A DNA stretch of 64,000 nucleotides. Source: Prevotellaceae bacterium MN60 (lineage in GTDB: Bacteria > Bacteroidota > Bacteroidia > Bacteroidales > Bacteroidaceae). Positions 18,928 to 27,335 of the stretch are shown in pieces. Within the stretch, counting starts at the first letter, position 1, and each line of letters begins with the position of its first letter. The stretch is taken from assembly GCA_900199555.1 (NCBI GenBank), contig FZQZ01000006.1, forward strand, positions 88,907-152,906, read 5' to 3'. The position numbers were made by a program, and so were the translations under genes. A model generated the notes under the pieces. The model saw nothing but the letters and a program-made list of their open reading frames with translations, had not been told where the DNA came from and ran no database searches.

Positions 18928-19728
18928 CTATAGACAATTATTCACGCTACCAGCTTCCAGCAGTCGTTCGCGAGCTTCTTCATAGCTAAGCCCCAACGAC
19001 TCCTGTAGCATGCGTGTACCACGATCTATCAGTTTCTTATTCGTCAACTGCATGTTCACCATGCGGTTGCCCTTTACGCGTCCCATTCGTATCATCAGGG
19101 TGGTAGAAATCATGTTCAGCACCATCTTCTGTGCTGTACCACTCTTCATACGACTGGAACCCGTTACAAATTCCGGGCCCACAATGGTCTCTATAGGATA
19201 TTCTGATTCTTGAGCCAAGGGAGTATTGGGATTGCTGGTGATGCAACCCGTGAGCAGTCCGTTCTGTCGAGCCAGACGAATAGCACCCACTACATAAGGT
19301 GTAGTACCTGAGGCCGCGATACCAAGAACAGTATCATTAGGAGTAGGCTTATAAGCCAACAGGTCGTTCCATCCCTGTTCTGAGATATCCTCAGCACGCT
19401 CCACAGCATGCCTCAAGGCCTTGTCACCACCAGCAATGATGCCCATCACCCATGTTTCTGGAACACCAAAGGTAGGAGGAAGCTCACTGGCATCCAACAC
19501 ACCTAAGCGACCGCTAGTGCCTGCACCTATATAAAATAGTCTGCCACCACGCTTCATGCGCTTCTCTACGGCATCCACCAGTGCTTCCACTTGCGGAATA
19601 GCCTGACGCACACTCTCTGCCACTCTGCAGTCCTCCTCGTTGATATGCTGCAGAAGCTCGCCTACCGACATTTTTTCCAGATGGTCGTAGCGCGAAGGTT
19701 GTTCAGTGATCTTCTCCTTGATTCCCAT
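18928..19728 (-). CDS. murQ: N-acetylmuramic acid 6-phosphate etherase
   Basis: Cleaves the lactyl ether of MurNAc-6-phosphate in peptidoglycan recycling, giving GlcNAc-6-phosphate and D-lactate. 266 residues, slightly shorter than the roughly 300 of E. coli MurQ. SIS domain with GRLFYIGAGTSGRLGVLDASELPPTFG (about residues 62-88), including the catalytic Glu, and GIAASGTTPYV and GSSRMKSGTAQK for sugar-phosphate binding. Its ATG follows the stop of the GH8 gene immediately, so the two are cotranscribed, although one acts in the cytoplasm on murein sugars and the other on xylan. Confidence 0.95.
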   Translation of the reverse strand: MGIKEKITEQPSRYDHLEKMSVGELLQHINEEDCRVAESVRQAIPQVEALVDAVEKRMKRGGRLFYIGAGTSGRLGVLDASELPPTFGVPETWVMGIIAGGDKALRHAVERAEDISEQGWNDLLAYKPTPNDTVLGIAASGTTPYVVGAIRLARQNGLLTGCITSNPNTPLAQESEYPIETIVGPEFVTGSSRMKSGTAQKMVLNMISTTLMIRMGRVKGNRMVNMQLTNKKLIDRGTRMLQESLGLSYEEARERLLEAGSVNNCL

Positions 19729-21081
19729 TTATTTTGGTTCGATAACTCGATAGTTTCCGCTCAGATGCATAAAGGCAAACAGGCGGAGCAGACCATCGTA
19801 GTAGGCATCGAAGTAGCCATCCTCGAAGGGTTCGTGCTTAGCATTCCACAAAGCATCAACAAACTCCTTGCTCTTCTTGTGCTTACACAGGATAGAGGCT
19901 GCTGCCACGGTACTTACAAGACCTATACTATGACGCAACTTGCGGAAGCCACCAGCGCCAAGAATCTCGTTACCCTCGGGCAGTGATCCGTCTTTGCGAT
20001 ACTGATCTAAGAAGGTGTCAACACCTTGGCTGTAGAAGAAGTTCTGTATCTTCTCGCCATACTGATGCTGCCATGCGGCATCTTTTGCGCTCCACTCATA
20101 GTCGAGTGTGATATTCATAGGCACACGCCATGAGTCGTAGCGGAAGTTGTTATTGCCATTTCTGCGAGGAGCGCCCTGTGGATTCTGAGGCATACCGGGG
20201 AAGCGTGGAGCCTCCATCTCACTGCCATCATACTGGCACTGGTCGCCATTCAAGCCCGTCTTCTCGTCAGTACACTTGTGCAGGAATTCGCGACTCTTCT
20301 TGGCGCAATCCATCCAGAAGTCGGCACGACCATCATCACCCCACTTTGCCCATACCTCGTAGAAGGCAGGAATATGATATGAGGGGTCTGTAAAGCGCTG
20401 TCCCCAGCCATCGGGTGTAAAGGTAATCAGACGAGTCTCAGGGTCGATGAGATACATCTTCTGAGGACCTTGTTGCTGCTGACCACCAAAGCCACCGAAA
20501 CCGCCAAAGCCCTGACGAGGAGGCTCTGGAGTATATTCCTTAGGCTGAATGCAATCCAAGATGCGCTTAGCCTCAGCCTTATAGTTGATACCGGTATCGT
20601 TGCCCCAACGGTTAGAGGCAAAAATCAGAGAGGTGATAAAGTATAGTTCACCATCGCTGGCAGCACCATCAGAATTGCGTGTGCCATCGGTCTTACAGCT
20701 CCAAGCAAAATAACCCTCACGGATACCCTTTTGATGCTGCATATATTTTCTTGTCCAACGCCACAGACGGTCAAAGATATCCTTCTCGCCCATCTGTACG
20801 GCCACCATCATACCATACGACATACCTTCGGTACGCGCATCGTGGTTCTTGATATCCGACACATAACCCATCGTGTCGCCTACCTCAAAATACACCTTGT
20901 TGGGACCGCGGAATACGTCGTTAAACACTTCCTTTAACTTGGCATCCACATCCGCAGGCTTGTAGCCCATCTCAACGAATACGTTACGATACTTGCCTGT
21001 TTCAAAGGCACCTTTCTCCTGTGCAAAGCCCATCATGGCTGTGCCCATTGTCAAAAACAATGTTAATACAATCTTTTTCAT
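19729..21081 (-). CDS. GH8 glycosidase, probably reducing-end xylose-releasing exo-oligoxylanase
   Basis: 450 residues with a signal peptide (1-20). The GH8 motifs are EGMSYGMMVAVQMGEKDIFD (catalytic acid Glu85) and ASDGE (Asp143 region). The whole resembles Rex enzymes, which remove xylose from the reducing end of xylo-oligosaccharides in the periplasm. Two low-complexity insertions stand out: residues 191-207 (three GFG steps followed by QQQQ) and a Pro/Asn-rich stretch near residues 290-312. Both probably form surface loops. First gene of a two-gene unit with murQ. The Rex specificity is inferred; other GH8 activities (xylanase, chitosanase) are possible. Confidence 0.82.
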   Translation of the reverse strand: MKKIVLTLFLTMGTAMMGFAQEKGAFETGKYRNVFVEMGYKPADVDAKLKEVFNDVFRGPNKVYFEVGDTMGYVSDIKNHDARTEGMSYGMMVAVQMGEKDIFDRLWRWTRKYMQHQKGIREGYFAWSCKTDGTRNSDGAASDGELYFITSLIFASNRWGNDTGINYKAEAKRILDCIQPKEYTPEPPRQGFGGFGGFGGQQQQGPQKMYLIDPETRLITFTPDGWGQRFTDPSYHIPAFYEVWAKWGDDGRADFWMDCAKKSREFLHKCTDEKTGLNGDQCQYDGSEMEAPRFPGMPQNPQGAPRRNGNNNFRYDSWRVPMNITLDYEWSAKDAAWQHQYGEKIQNFFYSQGVDTFLDQYRKDGSLPEGNEILGAGGFRKLRHSIGLVSTVAAASILCKHKKSKEFVDALWNAKHEPFEDGYFDAYYDGLLRLFAFMHLSGNYRVIEPK

Positions 21082-21248
21082 GCGGTAAAGACTTACGTTT
21101 GCAAATATTTTATTTTAGAATAATAGAAATATCGTTATGTAATATTATAATTTCTTGCTTACCAAGTATCGTATTGATAATCGGGCACAAAGATAATTAT
21201 TTTTTCTGAATTCGCAAAATTTCCGTCTATCTTTGCCACATATTACGA

Positions 21249-21812
21249 TTATACTAATTGTTTTCCGTCAGAAAATGCCTTACCCACAGTATCGCCCAGT
21301 TGGATATAACTATGATGAACAGGATCGAAGGTAATCAGTTTCATCTTCTCCACATCGGGTTTACCATCCTCAGCCAGATACTTCTCATCGCAAAGAATGT
21401 TCACGATTTCTGCTACGAGATAGTAGCCTGTCTCCGATTCGTCCATCTTCTCCTTTACGCGACATTCCAGTGTCATGGGGAATTCCTTAAACAGAGGAGC
21501 ATTCACATTAGGAGCCTTCTCTATGGTCCAGCCAGCCTTCTCCATCTTCTCAGGAGTCTTTCTTCCGCTTACGATACCTACATAGTCGGATGCCACCATA
21601 GTTTCTGTGGTAGCGAAAGCAACAGTAAACTCAGGATTAACAGCCAGATTGTCAGTAGTCTGGTGAGAGCCTAACGAAATTATAATCTCGTGCATATCCC
21701 ACTGACCGCCCCAGGCAGCATTCATTGCGTTTGGTTTACCATTCTTATCGTATGTGCCGATAATCAGCACGGGTTGTGGAAGAATCCACGCTGTTGACTT
21801 AAAACTCTTCAT
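21249..21812 (-). CDS. Flavin reductase family protein (FMN-binding split barrel)
   Basis: 187 residues, cytoplasmic. The N-terminal blocks PQPVLIIGTYDKNGKPNAMNAAW and the following SLGSHQTTDNL match the flavin reductase-like domain that binds FMN. Such proteins reduce flavin with NAD(P)H or act as small flavoenzymes; the specific role is not visible. Single gene. Its upstream region contains one copy of the direct repeat that also lies upstream of the GH2 gene. Confidence 0.88.
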   Translation of the reverse strand: MKSFKSTAWILPQPVLIIGTYDKNGKPNAMNAAWGGQWDMHEIIISLGSHQTTDNLAVNPEFTVAFATTETMVASDYVGIVSGRKTPEKMEKAGWTIEKAPNVNAPLFKEFPMTLECRVKEKMDESETGYYLVAEIVNILCDEKYLAEDGKPDVEKMKLITFDPVHHSYIQLGDTVGKAFSDGKQLV

Positions 21813-21857
21813 ACGCGTAATATTTATTTGATTTCGCTACAAATATAATGATAATTG

Positions 21858-21922
21858 GGAAATGACGCTCAACAAAGCTTCAAACATTATGATACTTTAG
21901 GAATTTACACGCCTTCTTCTTG
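21858..21922. repeat. Direct repeat, left copy (downstream of GH2, upstream of flavin reductase gene)
   Basis: Shares with 24751-24813 the blocks GGAAATGACGCTCAAC plus AAAGCT, then one differing base, then CAAACATTATGATACTTTAG plus GAATT, and a weaker match beyond. The central 48 bp differ at one position. In both places the repeat lies upstream of a minus-strand gene, so it may be a duplicated promoter or leader segment. Confidence 0.85.
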
Positions 21923-21943
21923 TTTCAGGGCAAAGATATAAAA

Positions 21944-24607
21944 TTACTCCATTACAACGTTGAACGTTCCCTGCGCATTGAACTTAGGTGAGGAAGTAGT
22001 GATGTTTACCACTCCCTTTTCATCTTGCGGTTGGATAATCAGGAGGGCCTGGCCACGGAAGGTGGTGGGCTTCAGCGAGCGGAAAGAACGGACGTCGTAG
22101 GGATGCCCTGTGCCTGCAACTGCAAGATGTCGGACGCCAGAGGTCTTTATATCGAGAGGTATCTCGGCTGTCGGACAGAGATTACCATCGGCATCCACCA
22201 CACGGAGATAGACATAGGCAAGGTCGTTGTGCGAGGATGAGATGACATAGCTGTCAGCAGGACGCTCGCTCTTCACAGGTACAAACTGTATGGCGGCAGG
22301 AGCTCCGGATGTGTGGAAGGTGACCTCAGCACGTTTCCCCTTCACCACCTCTGCTTTCAGCTCGCCTGGCTCGTATGCTACCCAGAATGTGGCGGTGTAA
22401 GTGTCTTGATTGACATCCTGTTCACCAATAACACGGCCATTGACAGATAGTCGGACACGTGGCTCACGGGTATAAACATTTACACGCAAGGAATCGCTTC
22501 GGTGACCGTTAATGTCGTGCACCACACCTGTCTTCAGCGTGGCATTGCAGTACTTCTCCGGTCGGATGTCAACAGGCAGGTAGCCATACGCATTCGGACC
22601 ATCGTAGTAGGCGTGGTCGTGCCAGTTCCAGTGGTTTTCCTCTGCCGTCCAACACCATCCCTGAGCATCTTCATACTCGCCGTCTATCACCGAAGGACGC
22701 ACAGCCATGGCTATCGGGCGCTCACCCCATACCACATCACGATAGTAGGACTGAGGTTTCTTCACACCGGTGAGGTCAAGGTCGCCACACCAGGCACTGA
22801 ACCACGGCCACGCCAGCAGTTGTATCCATCGTCCACGGTCGCTGCGCTCAAGGGCATGGCCGAGACCCGCCTCACCAATATAGTCAATAGCTGTCCACAC
22901 AAAGTCACCGATGATATAGGGGTGACGATTGATGACGCTCCAATTGGCGGCCACGGCGTTGGGGTATGTTTCAGAACCGTACATGATGCGCTGGGGGAAC
23001 TTCTCGTGGTCGCTCTCGTAGCGGCGCGTCTCATAGTTATATCCGCCCACCTCTACCAGTTCAAAGGCTCTTGGCGAGTCTTTTTCCCATGTCATCTTCT
23101 GCGGCATGCGGTCCCAATAATCGTTCACGGCGAGGGTTGTAGGACGTGTGGCATCCTCATTTTTGATGGCGCAGGTGATAGCATCGGCAATCTCCTTGCC
23201 ACGCGGCACGTCAGAACGCTGGGCTATCTCATTGCCGATGCTCCACATAATGATAGAGGGGTGGTTGCGATCACGACGTACCATCAGTGCTGCATCGTAT
23301 TCAAAATTAGTGACACCCGTGCCCACAGGCTTTCCATCGATGATGGTCTGTTTCTCCTTTGAGAAGTAATTGCTATAGTCATCGCGCCGTTTGGCTTCTT
23401 CCCACTGGTCGAAGCACTCGTCGATGACCAGCAGACCGATACTGTCACACGCATAGAGGAATGCCTCAGAAGGCAGGTTATGGCTGGTGCGCACAGCGTT
23501 GTAACCCTGCGCCTTCAGCAGTTCCGCTTTACGCACCTCGGCGCGATCGATGGCGGCGGTACCAAGCAAGCCATTGTCGTGGTGGACACAGCCGCCACGC
23601 AGTTTTGTCGGCTTGCCATTGAGCAGGAACCCTTTATCGGCAGAAAACGATATGGTACGGATGCCAAATGGTATTGTCAGGGCATCGTGCTCGCCCGAGG
23701 CAGTATGTAGACTGATGCGGGCAGTATAACGGAAGGGAGAGTCGGGTGACCACAGACGAGGAGATTTCACTATAAGTTCGGTGGAGATAGCAGCCCCGTT
23801 GACAGGTTTGTCGGCGTTAGCCACCACACGGCCGTCAGCATCTGTTATCTTCACTTTCATCACACAATAAACCTGTGTGATATTCTCGTTGAAGACCTTT
23901 GCCGAAACCCTGACCTTTGCATTCTTCCCTTCTACCACCGATGCATCAACATAAGTGTCCCATTCGTCTAGATGCAGTTTGTCTGTCATCTCCAACCATA
24001 CATGCCGGTAGATGCCGCTGCCAGCATACCAGCGGCAGTTCAATCCTTCGCTTACTGTTCTGACCGCAATGGTAACCAGCTGCTCGTCTTGTATGTTGCG
24101 ATTTGACTTATCGCTTAGAATAGCATTCAAATCCACTACAAAGGGCATGAATCCAAAGACATTCATCGCCGCCTTCTTGCCGTTCACCCATACCTCTGAC
24201 TGATTATAAACACCATCAAAGCGCAGGCGGAACACCTTCTGACGGATGGCATCATCGACGGAATTGCCTGGCAAGCGAAACGTTTTGCGGTACCAACCCG
24301 AACCGCTTATTGTCTGACCCGAATCGGAGTCGCCAATGCTGAGTCGCGAGAATGGACCTACCTGCCAGTCGTTCCACTCTGAGGTTTGTTCGCGATAGTC
24401 GTGAGAGTATGCCACGGGCTCCATACTGAAGTCGTGGGGTACGATAACCTCACGCCATTTGGAATCGTCGTAATTCACAGCCTCGGCATTGATAGCAGCG
24501 CCGCGATAAAAACGCCATCCTTCATCAAATGATTGTTTACGCTGTGCATTTGCCGTCAGAAGCACACCAAGGCTTATTAAAGTTAATGAGATGAACTTCT
24601 TTTTCAT
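21944..24607 (-). CDS. Secreted GH2 glycosidase (beta-galactosidase type)
   Basis: 887 residues from the ATG at 24607; an upstream in-frame ATG at 24718 would add 37 residues in front of an obvious signal peptide (MKKKFISLTLISLGVLLTANA), so I use the inner start. Domain order: GH2 sugar-binding domain (YRGAAINAEAV, GSGWYRKTF), immunoglobulin-like domain, TIM barrel, then DUF4982-type and further beta-sandwich domains to the end. The acid/base is Glu460 in WSIGNE and the nucleophile Glu546 in YGSETYP. Probably periplasmic, removing galactose or another sugar from hemicellulose or pectin oligosaccharides. Flanked by two copies of a 63-65-bp direct repeat. Confidence 0.9.
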   Translation of the reverse strand: MKKKFISLTLISLGVLLTANAQRKQSFDEGWRFYRGAAINAEAVNYDDSKWREVIVPHDFSMEPVAYSHDYREQTSEWNDWQVGPFSRLSIGDSDSGQTISGSGWYRKTFRLPGNSVDDAIRQKVFRLRFDGVYNQSEVWVNGKKAAMNVFGFMPFVVDLNAILSDKSNRNIQDEQLVTIAVRTVSEGLNCRWYAGSGIYRHVWLEMTDKLHLDEWDTYVDASVVEGKNAKVRVSAKVFNENITQVYCVMKVKITDADGRVVANADKPVNGAAISTELIVKSPRLWSPDSPFRYTARISLHTASGEHDALTIPFGIRTISFSADKGFLLNGKPTKLRGGCVHHDNGLLGTAAIDRAEVRKAELLKAQGYNAVRTSHNLPSEAFLYACDSIGLLVIDECFDQWEEAKRRDDYSNYFSKEKQTIIDGKPVGTGVTNFEYDAALMVRRDRNHPSIIMWSIGNEIAQRSDVPRGKEIADAITCAIKNEDATRPTTLAVNDYWDRMPQKMTWEKDSPRAFELVEVGGYNYETRRYESDHEKFPQRIMYGSETYPNAVAANWSVINRHPYIIGDFVWTAIDYIGEAGLGHALERSDRGRWIQLLAWPWFSAWCGDLDLTGVKKPQSYYRDVVWGERPIAMAVRPSVIDGEYEDAQGWCWTAEENHWNWHDHAYYDGPNAYGYLPVDIRPEKYCNATLKTGVVHDINGHRSDSLRVNVYTREPRVRLSVNGRVIGEQDVNQDTYTATFWVAYEPGELKAEVVKGKRAEVTFHTSGAPAAIQFVPVKSERPADSYVISSSHNDLAYVYLRVVDADGNLCPTAEIPLDIKTSGVRHLAVAGTGHPYDVRSFRSLKPTTFRGQALLIIQPQDEKGVVNITTSSPKFNAQGTFNVVME

Positions 24608-24750
24608 ATTATGTTTTTGGTAAATAGGAATATACTTTGCATGCCAGAGATACATGGCACATATAATGATTATTTGATAAAACGTAGCAATTTGATATAT
24701 ATTGCTCTTTGTAATCAAAAAGTATCTGTTACAATGATTCGAGACAACTA

Positions 24751-24813
24751 GGAAATGACGCTCAACAAAGCTGCAAACATTATGATACTTTAGGAATTCT
24801 AGCCTTCTGCTTG
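24751..24813. repeat. Direct repeat, right copy (upstream of GH2 gene)
   Basis: Partner of 21858-21922; the distance between the copies is 2.9 kb and the only gene between them is GH2. It sits in the 327-bp gap 24608-24934 between the divergent GH2 and barrel genes. Besides the repeat, this gap shows a TAAATTTG box at 24900-24907 (a possible -7 element for the barrel gene, without a clear -33 element) and nothing else that I recognise. Confidence 0.85.
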
Positions 24814-24934
24814 AAAGATAAATTAGCTGTCTTGGGCACTAGAAGCTGTTTATCAACAAAAAAGTTTCACATAGAGGAAAGCGTTTAAGGAAAAATGATT
24901 AAATTTGCAACCGAACATAAAACTATTATAACTG

Positions 24935-25678
24935 ATGAAAACAAAATTATTTATCGTAGCATCAATGCTTATGATGACTATGAGTTCGTTTGCACAATCT
25001 TCAATTGACGGATGGAATACTATCTATCTGCAGTGGAATCCTAGTACATTTGTACCCGACAAGGGAGACTCGGAGAGTTTTACCGGTCTCAGCGTGGGCT
25101 ACAATAAAGCTTTTAGCATCTCTCAGAATATCCCTCTCTTCTTTGAGGTTGGATTGGGTGCACAATATTCTTTTTACACCAAAGACTTAACCGAAGATGT
25201 AGCAGAAGCATTGGGAGTTAAGACTGCAGCACTAGGTGCAGTAATGAGACCAGAGGAGAAGGTGAAGATGTTTTCCGCAAAGGTTCCTGTAAGCCTGGCA
25301 TACGCTTTTCATATTCCCGAAACAAAGTTGACTCTTATTCCTTATCTCGGTCTTGACCTGCGCTGTAATATTATTGGTAGGGCTAGTGCCAAATACAACC
25401 TGACATCAGCAGGATTGGAACAACTGCTACAAGCGGGATTTACAAAGCAGGAGATAAATGAAAACCTTGCAGATAAAGATCTAGATCTGTTTGATAAAAA
25501 TGATATGGGCAGTGATGCTGCGACATGGAATCGCATTCAAATAGGATGGCACATCGGACTCAATGCCCGTATCAATGACCAATTCCTTATTGGTGCATCT
25601 TATGGTACAGACCTGTCGGAGATTGCTCAAAAGGTAAATATCTATACAGCTTCACTCACTGTAGGTTACTGCTTCTAG
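24935..25678 (+). CDS. Outer-membrane beta-barrel protein
   Basis: 247 residues. Signal peptide 1-20 (ends SSFAQ). The mature part alternates strands such as LSVGYNKAFSISQNIPLFFEVGLGAQYSFYT and LIPYLGLDLRCNIIG, and ends with YTASLTVGYCF, with an aromatic last residue as in outer-membrane barrels. Similar small barrels (PorT / OMP_b-brl type) are common in Bacteroidetes; no specific role can be assigned. Divergent from the GH2 gene, followed by a strong bidirectional terminator. Confidence 0.75.
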   Translation: MKTKLFIVASMLMMTMSSFAQSSIDGWNTIYLQWNPSTFVPDKGDSESFTGLSVGYNKAFSISQNIPLFFEVGLGAQYSFYTKDLTEDVAEALGVKTAALGAVMRPEEKVKMFSAKVPVSLAYAFHIPETKLTLIPYLGLDLRCNIIGRASAKYNLTSAGLEQLLQAGFTKQEINENLADKDLDLFDKNDMGSDAATWNRIQIGWHIGLNARINDQFLIGASYGTDLSEIAQKVNIYTASLTVGYCF

Positions 25679-25686
25679 ATAGTTTT

Positions 25687-25719
25687 ATCAGGGGACACTA
25701 AATCTATTTGTCCCCTGAT
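25687..25719. terminator. Bidirectional terminator
   Basis: ATCAGGGGAC (25687-25696) pairs perfectly with GTCCCCTGAT (25710-25719) between two convergent genes, with T-rich flanks on both strands. Confidence 0.8.
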
Positions 25720-25727
25720 TTAATTAA

Positions 25728-26102
25728 TCACCAATGAGGAGGCAAAACAATATTGTCTACTTCATGGGCTGCCTCAAATAGCGGAGCTATCTCGGCATCG
25801 TCAAAGCCTGCTATACCACAACCGATACGAGTCACCAAGAAGGTCAACTCTGGATGGCCTTTGGCAAACTCTATAAATTCATCTACATACGGACGAATCG
25901 TCTCTACTCCACCCTGCATAGTAGGAATGCCGTAGCTCTGTCCTTGCAGACCCACGCCCTGTCCCATAATGGCTCCAAACTTGCGATAAGCCAACCATGC
26001 AGCACCACCGCCATGCATTCCACTCAAGTTGCTACCAAAAACAAAAATCTCATTAGGCGCTAGCGATGTAATATTCTCCGGTGTTGTTCTTTTCTGTTGC
26101 AT
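25728..26102 (-). CDS. Small conserved protein resembling the A1S_2505-type family
   Basis: 124 residues, cytoplasmic. The motif IFVFGSNLSGMHGGGAAWLAYRKFGA (residues 19-44), followed by GQSYGIPT and VTRIGCGIAGF, looks like a macro-domain-type nucleotide-binding fold with Gly-rich loops. Similar proteins have been named A1S_2505 phage-related proteins, but are also widespread outside phages. I infer binding of an ADP-ribose-like ligand without direct evidence. Single gene; its upstream region is the hairpin-rich segment 26103-26699. Confidence 0.65.
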   Translation of the reverse strand: MQQKRTTPENITSLAPNEIFVFGSNLSGMHGGGAAWLAYRKFGAIMGQGVGLQGQSYGIPTMQGGVETIRPYVDEFIEFAKGHPELTFLVTRIGCGIAGFDDAEIAPLFEAAHEVDNIVLPPHW

Positions 26103-26133
26103 ATTATATTGTTTTAGTTAGGAATAACTATTT

Positions 26134-26243
26134 GCGACAGAGCGACAGTGCGACAGAATTTCTTAAAGTCTACGCGTACTGCGTATACGTGCGCGGTACG
26201 CGAGGGGTTTCGGAAATCTAGGTTTTCTGTGTCGCTGTGTCGC
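26134..26243. repeat. Long composite hairpin I with 8-bp iterated arms
   Basis: The left arm is GCGACAGA, GCGACAGT, GCGACAGA in tandem (26134-26157), and the right arm is TGTGTCGC twice (26228-26243). Inside lies a second dyad, CGCGTACTGCG (26173-26183) with CGCGGTACGCG (26192-26202), whose single mismatch is a G-T type pair. The element lies in a gene-free segment (26103-26659). Confidence 0.8.
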
Positions 26244-26273
26244 ATTTTGTTTTCTCTTTTATTGTGTTAAGTT

Positions 26274-26407
26274 GTGACGAGATGACACTATGACATTAGT
26301 TTTTCTAAAGTCTACGCGTACCGCCTGTACTTATTATACGTGTGGGCGTGTGCACGGTACGCGTAGGGTTTGCAATTTCTACCGTCATAGCGTCATAGTG
26401 TCACGCT
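26274..26407. repeat. Long composite hairpin II with 8-bp iterated arms
   Basis: The left arm is GTGACGAG, ATGACACT, ATGACATT (26274-26297), and the right arm is GTCATAGC, GTCATAGT, GTCACGCT (26384-26407). The inner dyad CTACGCGTACCG (26312-26323) pairs perfectly with CGGTACGCGTAG (26355-26366). Layout and inner motif match hairpin I, 30 bp upstream, although the arm sequences differ. CTAAAGTCTACGCGTAC in II corresponds to TTAAAGTCTACGCGTAC in I. Confidence 0.8.
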
Positions 26408-26522
26408 TATACTTGTTATGTTTCTTGTTCTGTTTCATTAGGATGCAAAGGTACAATATTTTTAAGCAAAATCCAAGTTTTTCCCCTACTACGTGCTATA
26501 CTAAATTGAGGGGCTCTGAATT

Positions 26523-26644
26523 AGCTACATTCAGCGCCCAGTTAGCTACACTCAGCGCTAAATCAGTTACTTTCGCACCTCAATAGTTATTGTATTGCAC
26601 CTCGAAACAGCTGTATTCAGCGCTGAATGTAGCTATTTCGCCAT
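26523..26644. repeat. ~22-bp-period array, second copy of the 92-bp dispersed repeat
   Basis: Units of 21, 21, 20, 24 and 22 bp, all beginning AGCT or AGTT. The stretch 26544-26635 matches 4675-4766 at 88 of 92 positions, with identical unit lengths (21, 20, 24, 22). Palindromes of the form TCAGCGCTGA occur here too. The array ends next to the promoter of the DNA glycosylase gene. Confidence 0.85.
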
Positions 26645-26659
26645 AATCTTTGCGTGATT

Positions 26660-26691
26660 TTTGTGTTCTCGTTTTTTATTTTGTATCTTTG
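26660..26691 (+). promoter_or_regulatory. Promoter of the DNA glycosylase gene
   Basis: TTTG at 26660-26663 and TATCTTTG at 26684-26691, 20 bp apart. It decides the start: the ATG at 26661 would lie within the promoter, so the ATG at 26700 is used. Confidence 0.8.
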
Positions 26692-26699
26692 CGCTCGTT

Positions 26700-27335
26700 A
26701 TGGAGTCATATCTGAACACGGAGAATATTGCAAGAAATGCAGAGGGAGTGGAATACCACCCGCTGAAGCCATTCCTGCCCGAACAGGCAAAGGTGCTGTT
26801 TCTTGGTAGTTTTCCACCACAACAGAAGCGGTGGTGCATAGACTTCTATTACCCTAACTTCATCAACGACCATTGGCGCATAGAGGGTGCCGTATTCTTT
26901 GGCAACCGCAACCACTTTGTTGACGAAAAGGGTAAACGCTTTAAGCTGGAGGAAATAGTGGCATTCTGCAGAGAGAAGGGGCTTGCCTTCTTCGATACTT
27001 CTACTGCCATCAGACGACTGCAAGATAATGCGTCGGACAAGTTTCTTGAGGTAGTAGAGCCTACGGATATCCCTGCACTACTGGCTCGCCTACCTCATCT
27101 GCGAGCCATCGTTACAACGGGCGAGAAGGCTACAGAGACTATCTGCACCTCGCTTAGCATCGATACGATGCCAAAGGTAAATAGCTTTGTGGCTATTCCT
27201 TCGCATAAAAATCAGGATGGCGAACAACTGGAACTCTATCGCCTGCCCTCCTCATCGCGTGCCTATCCGCTGGCCTTCGACAAGAAGGTGGAGGCCTATC
27301 AGCGGATGTTTGAACGCTTCTCTATATTAGCCTAG
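26700..27335 (+). CDS. Uracil-DNA glycosylase superfamily protein
   Basis: 211 residues from the ATG at 26700. The pattern LFLGSFPP (about residues 33-40) followed by FFGNRNHF, and LPSSSRAYP near the C-terminus, fit motifs 1 and 2 of the uracil-DNA glycosylase superfamily (the GSFPP and PSTSP-type loops of the mismatch-specific branch). It probably removes damaged or mismatched bases in the cytoplasm; the exact lesion is unknown. The gene converges with the EamA transporter gene and overlaps it by 9 bp at the 3' ends. Confidence 0.75.
   Translation: MESYLNTENIARNAEGVEYHPLKPFLPEQAKVLFLGSFPPQQKRWCIDFYYPNFINDHWRIEGAVFFGNRNHFVDEKGKRFKLEEIVAFCREKGLAFFDTSTAIRRLQDNASDKFLEVVEPTDIPALLARLPHLRAIVTTGEKATETICTSLSIDTMPKVNSFVAIPSHKNQDGEQLELYRLPSSSRAYPLAFDKKVEAYQRMFERFSILA

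Noticed and set aside
22502..23362. 286-codon plus-strand frame inside the GH2 gene
   Set aside because: Antisense shadow of a well-supported glycosidase.
24608..24718. 37-residue N-terminal extension of the GH2 enzyme
   Set aside because: It would precede and block a typical signal peptide that starts at 24607.
24852..24860. Single TTATCAACA DnaA-like box upstream of the barrel gene
   Set aside because: Isolated one-mismatch box without neighbours; expected by chance in a window of this size.
26290..26586. 98-codon plus-strand frame in the hairpin region
   Set aside because: It runs through two hairpins and an array and has no promoter or ribosome-binding context.
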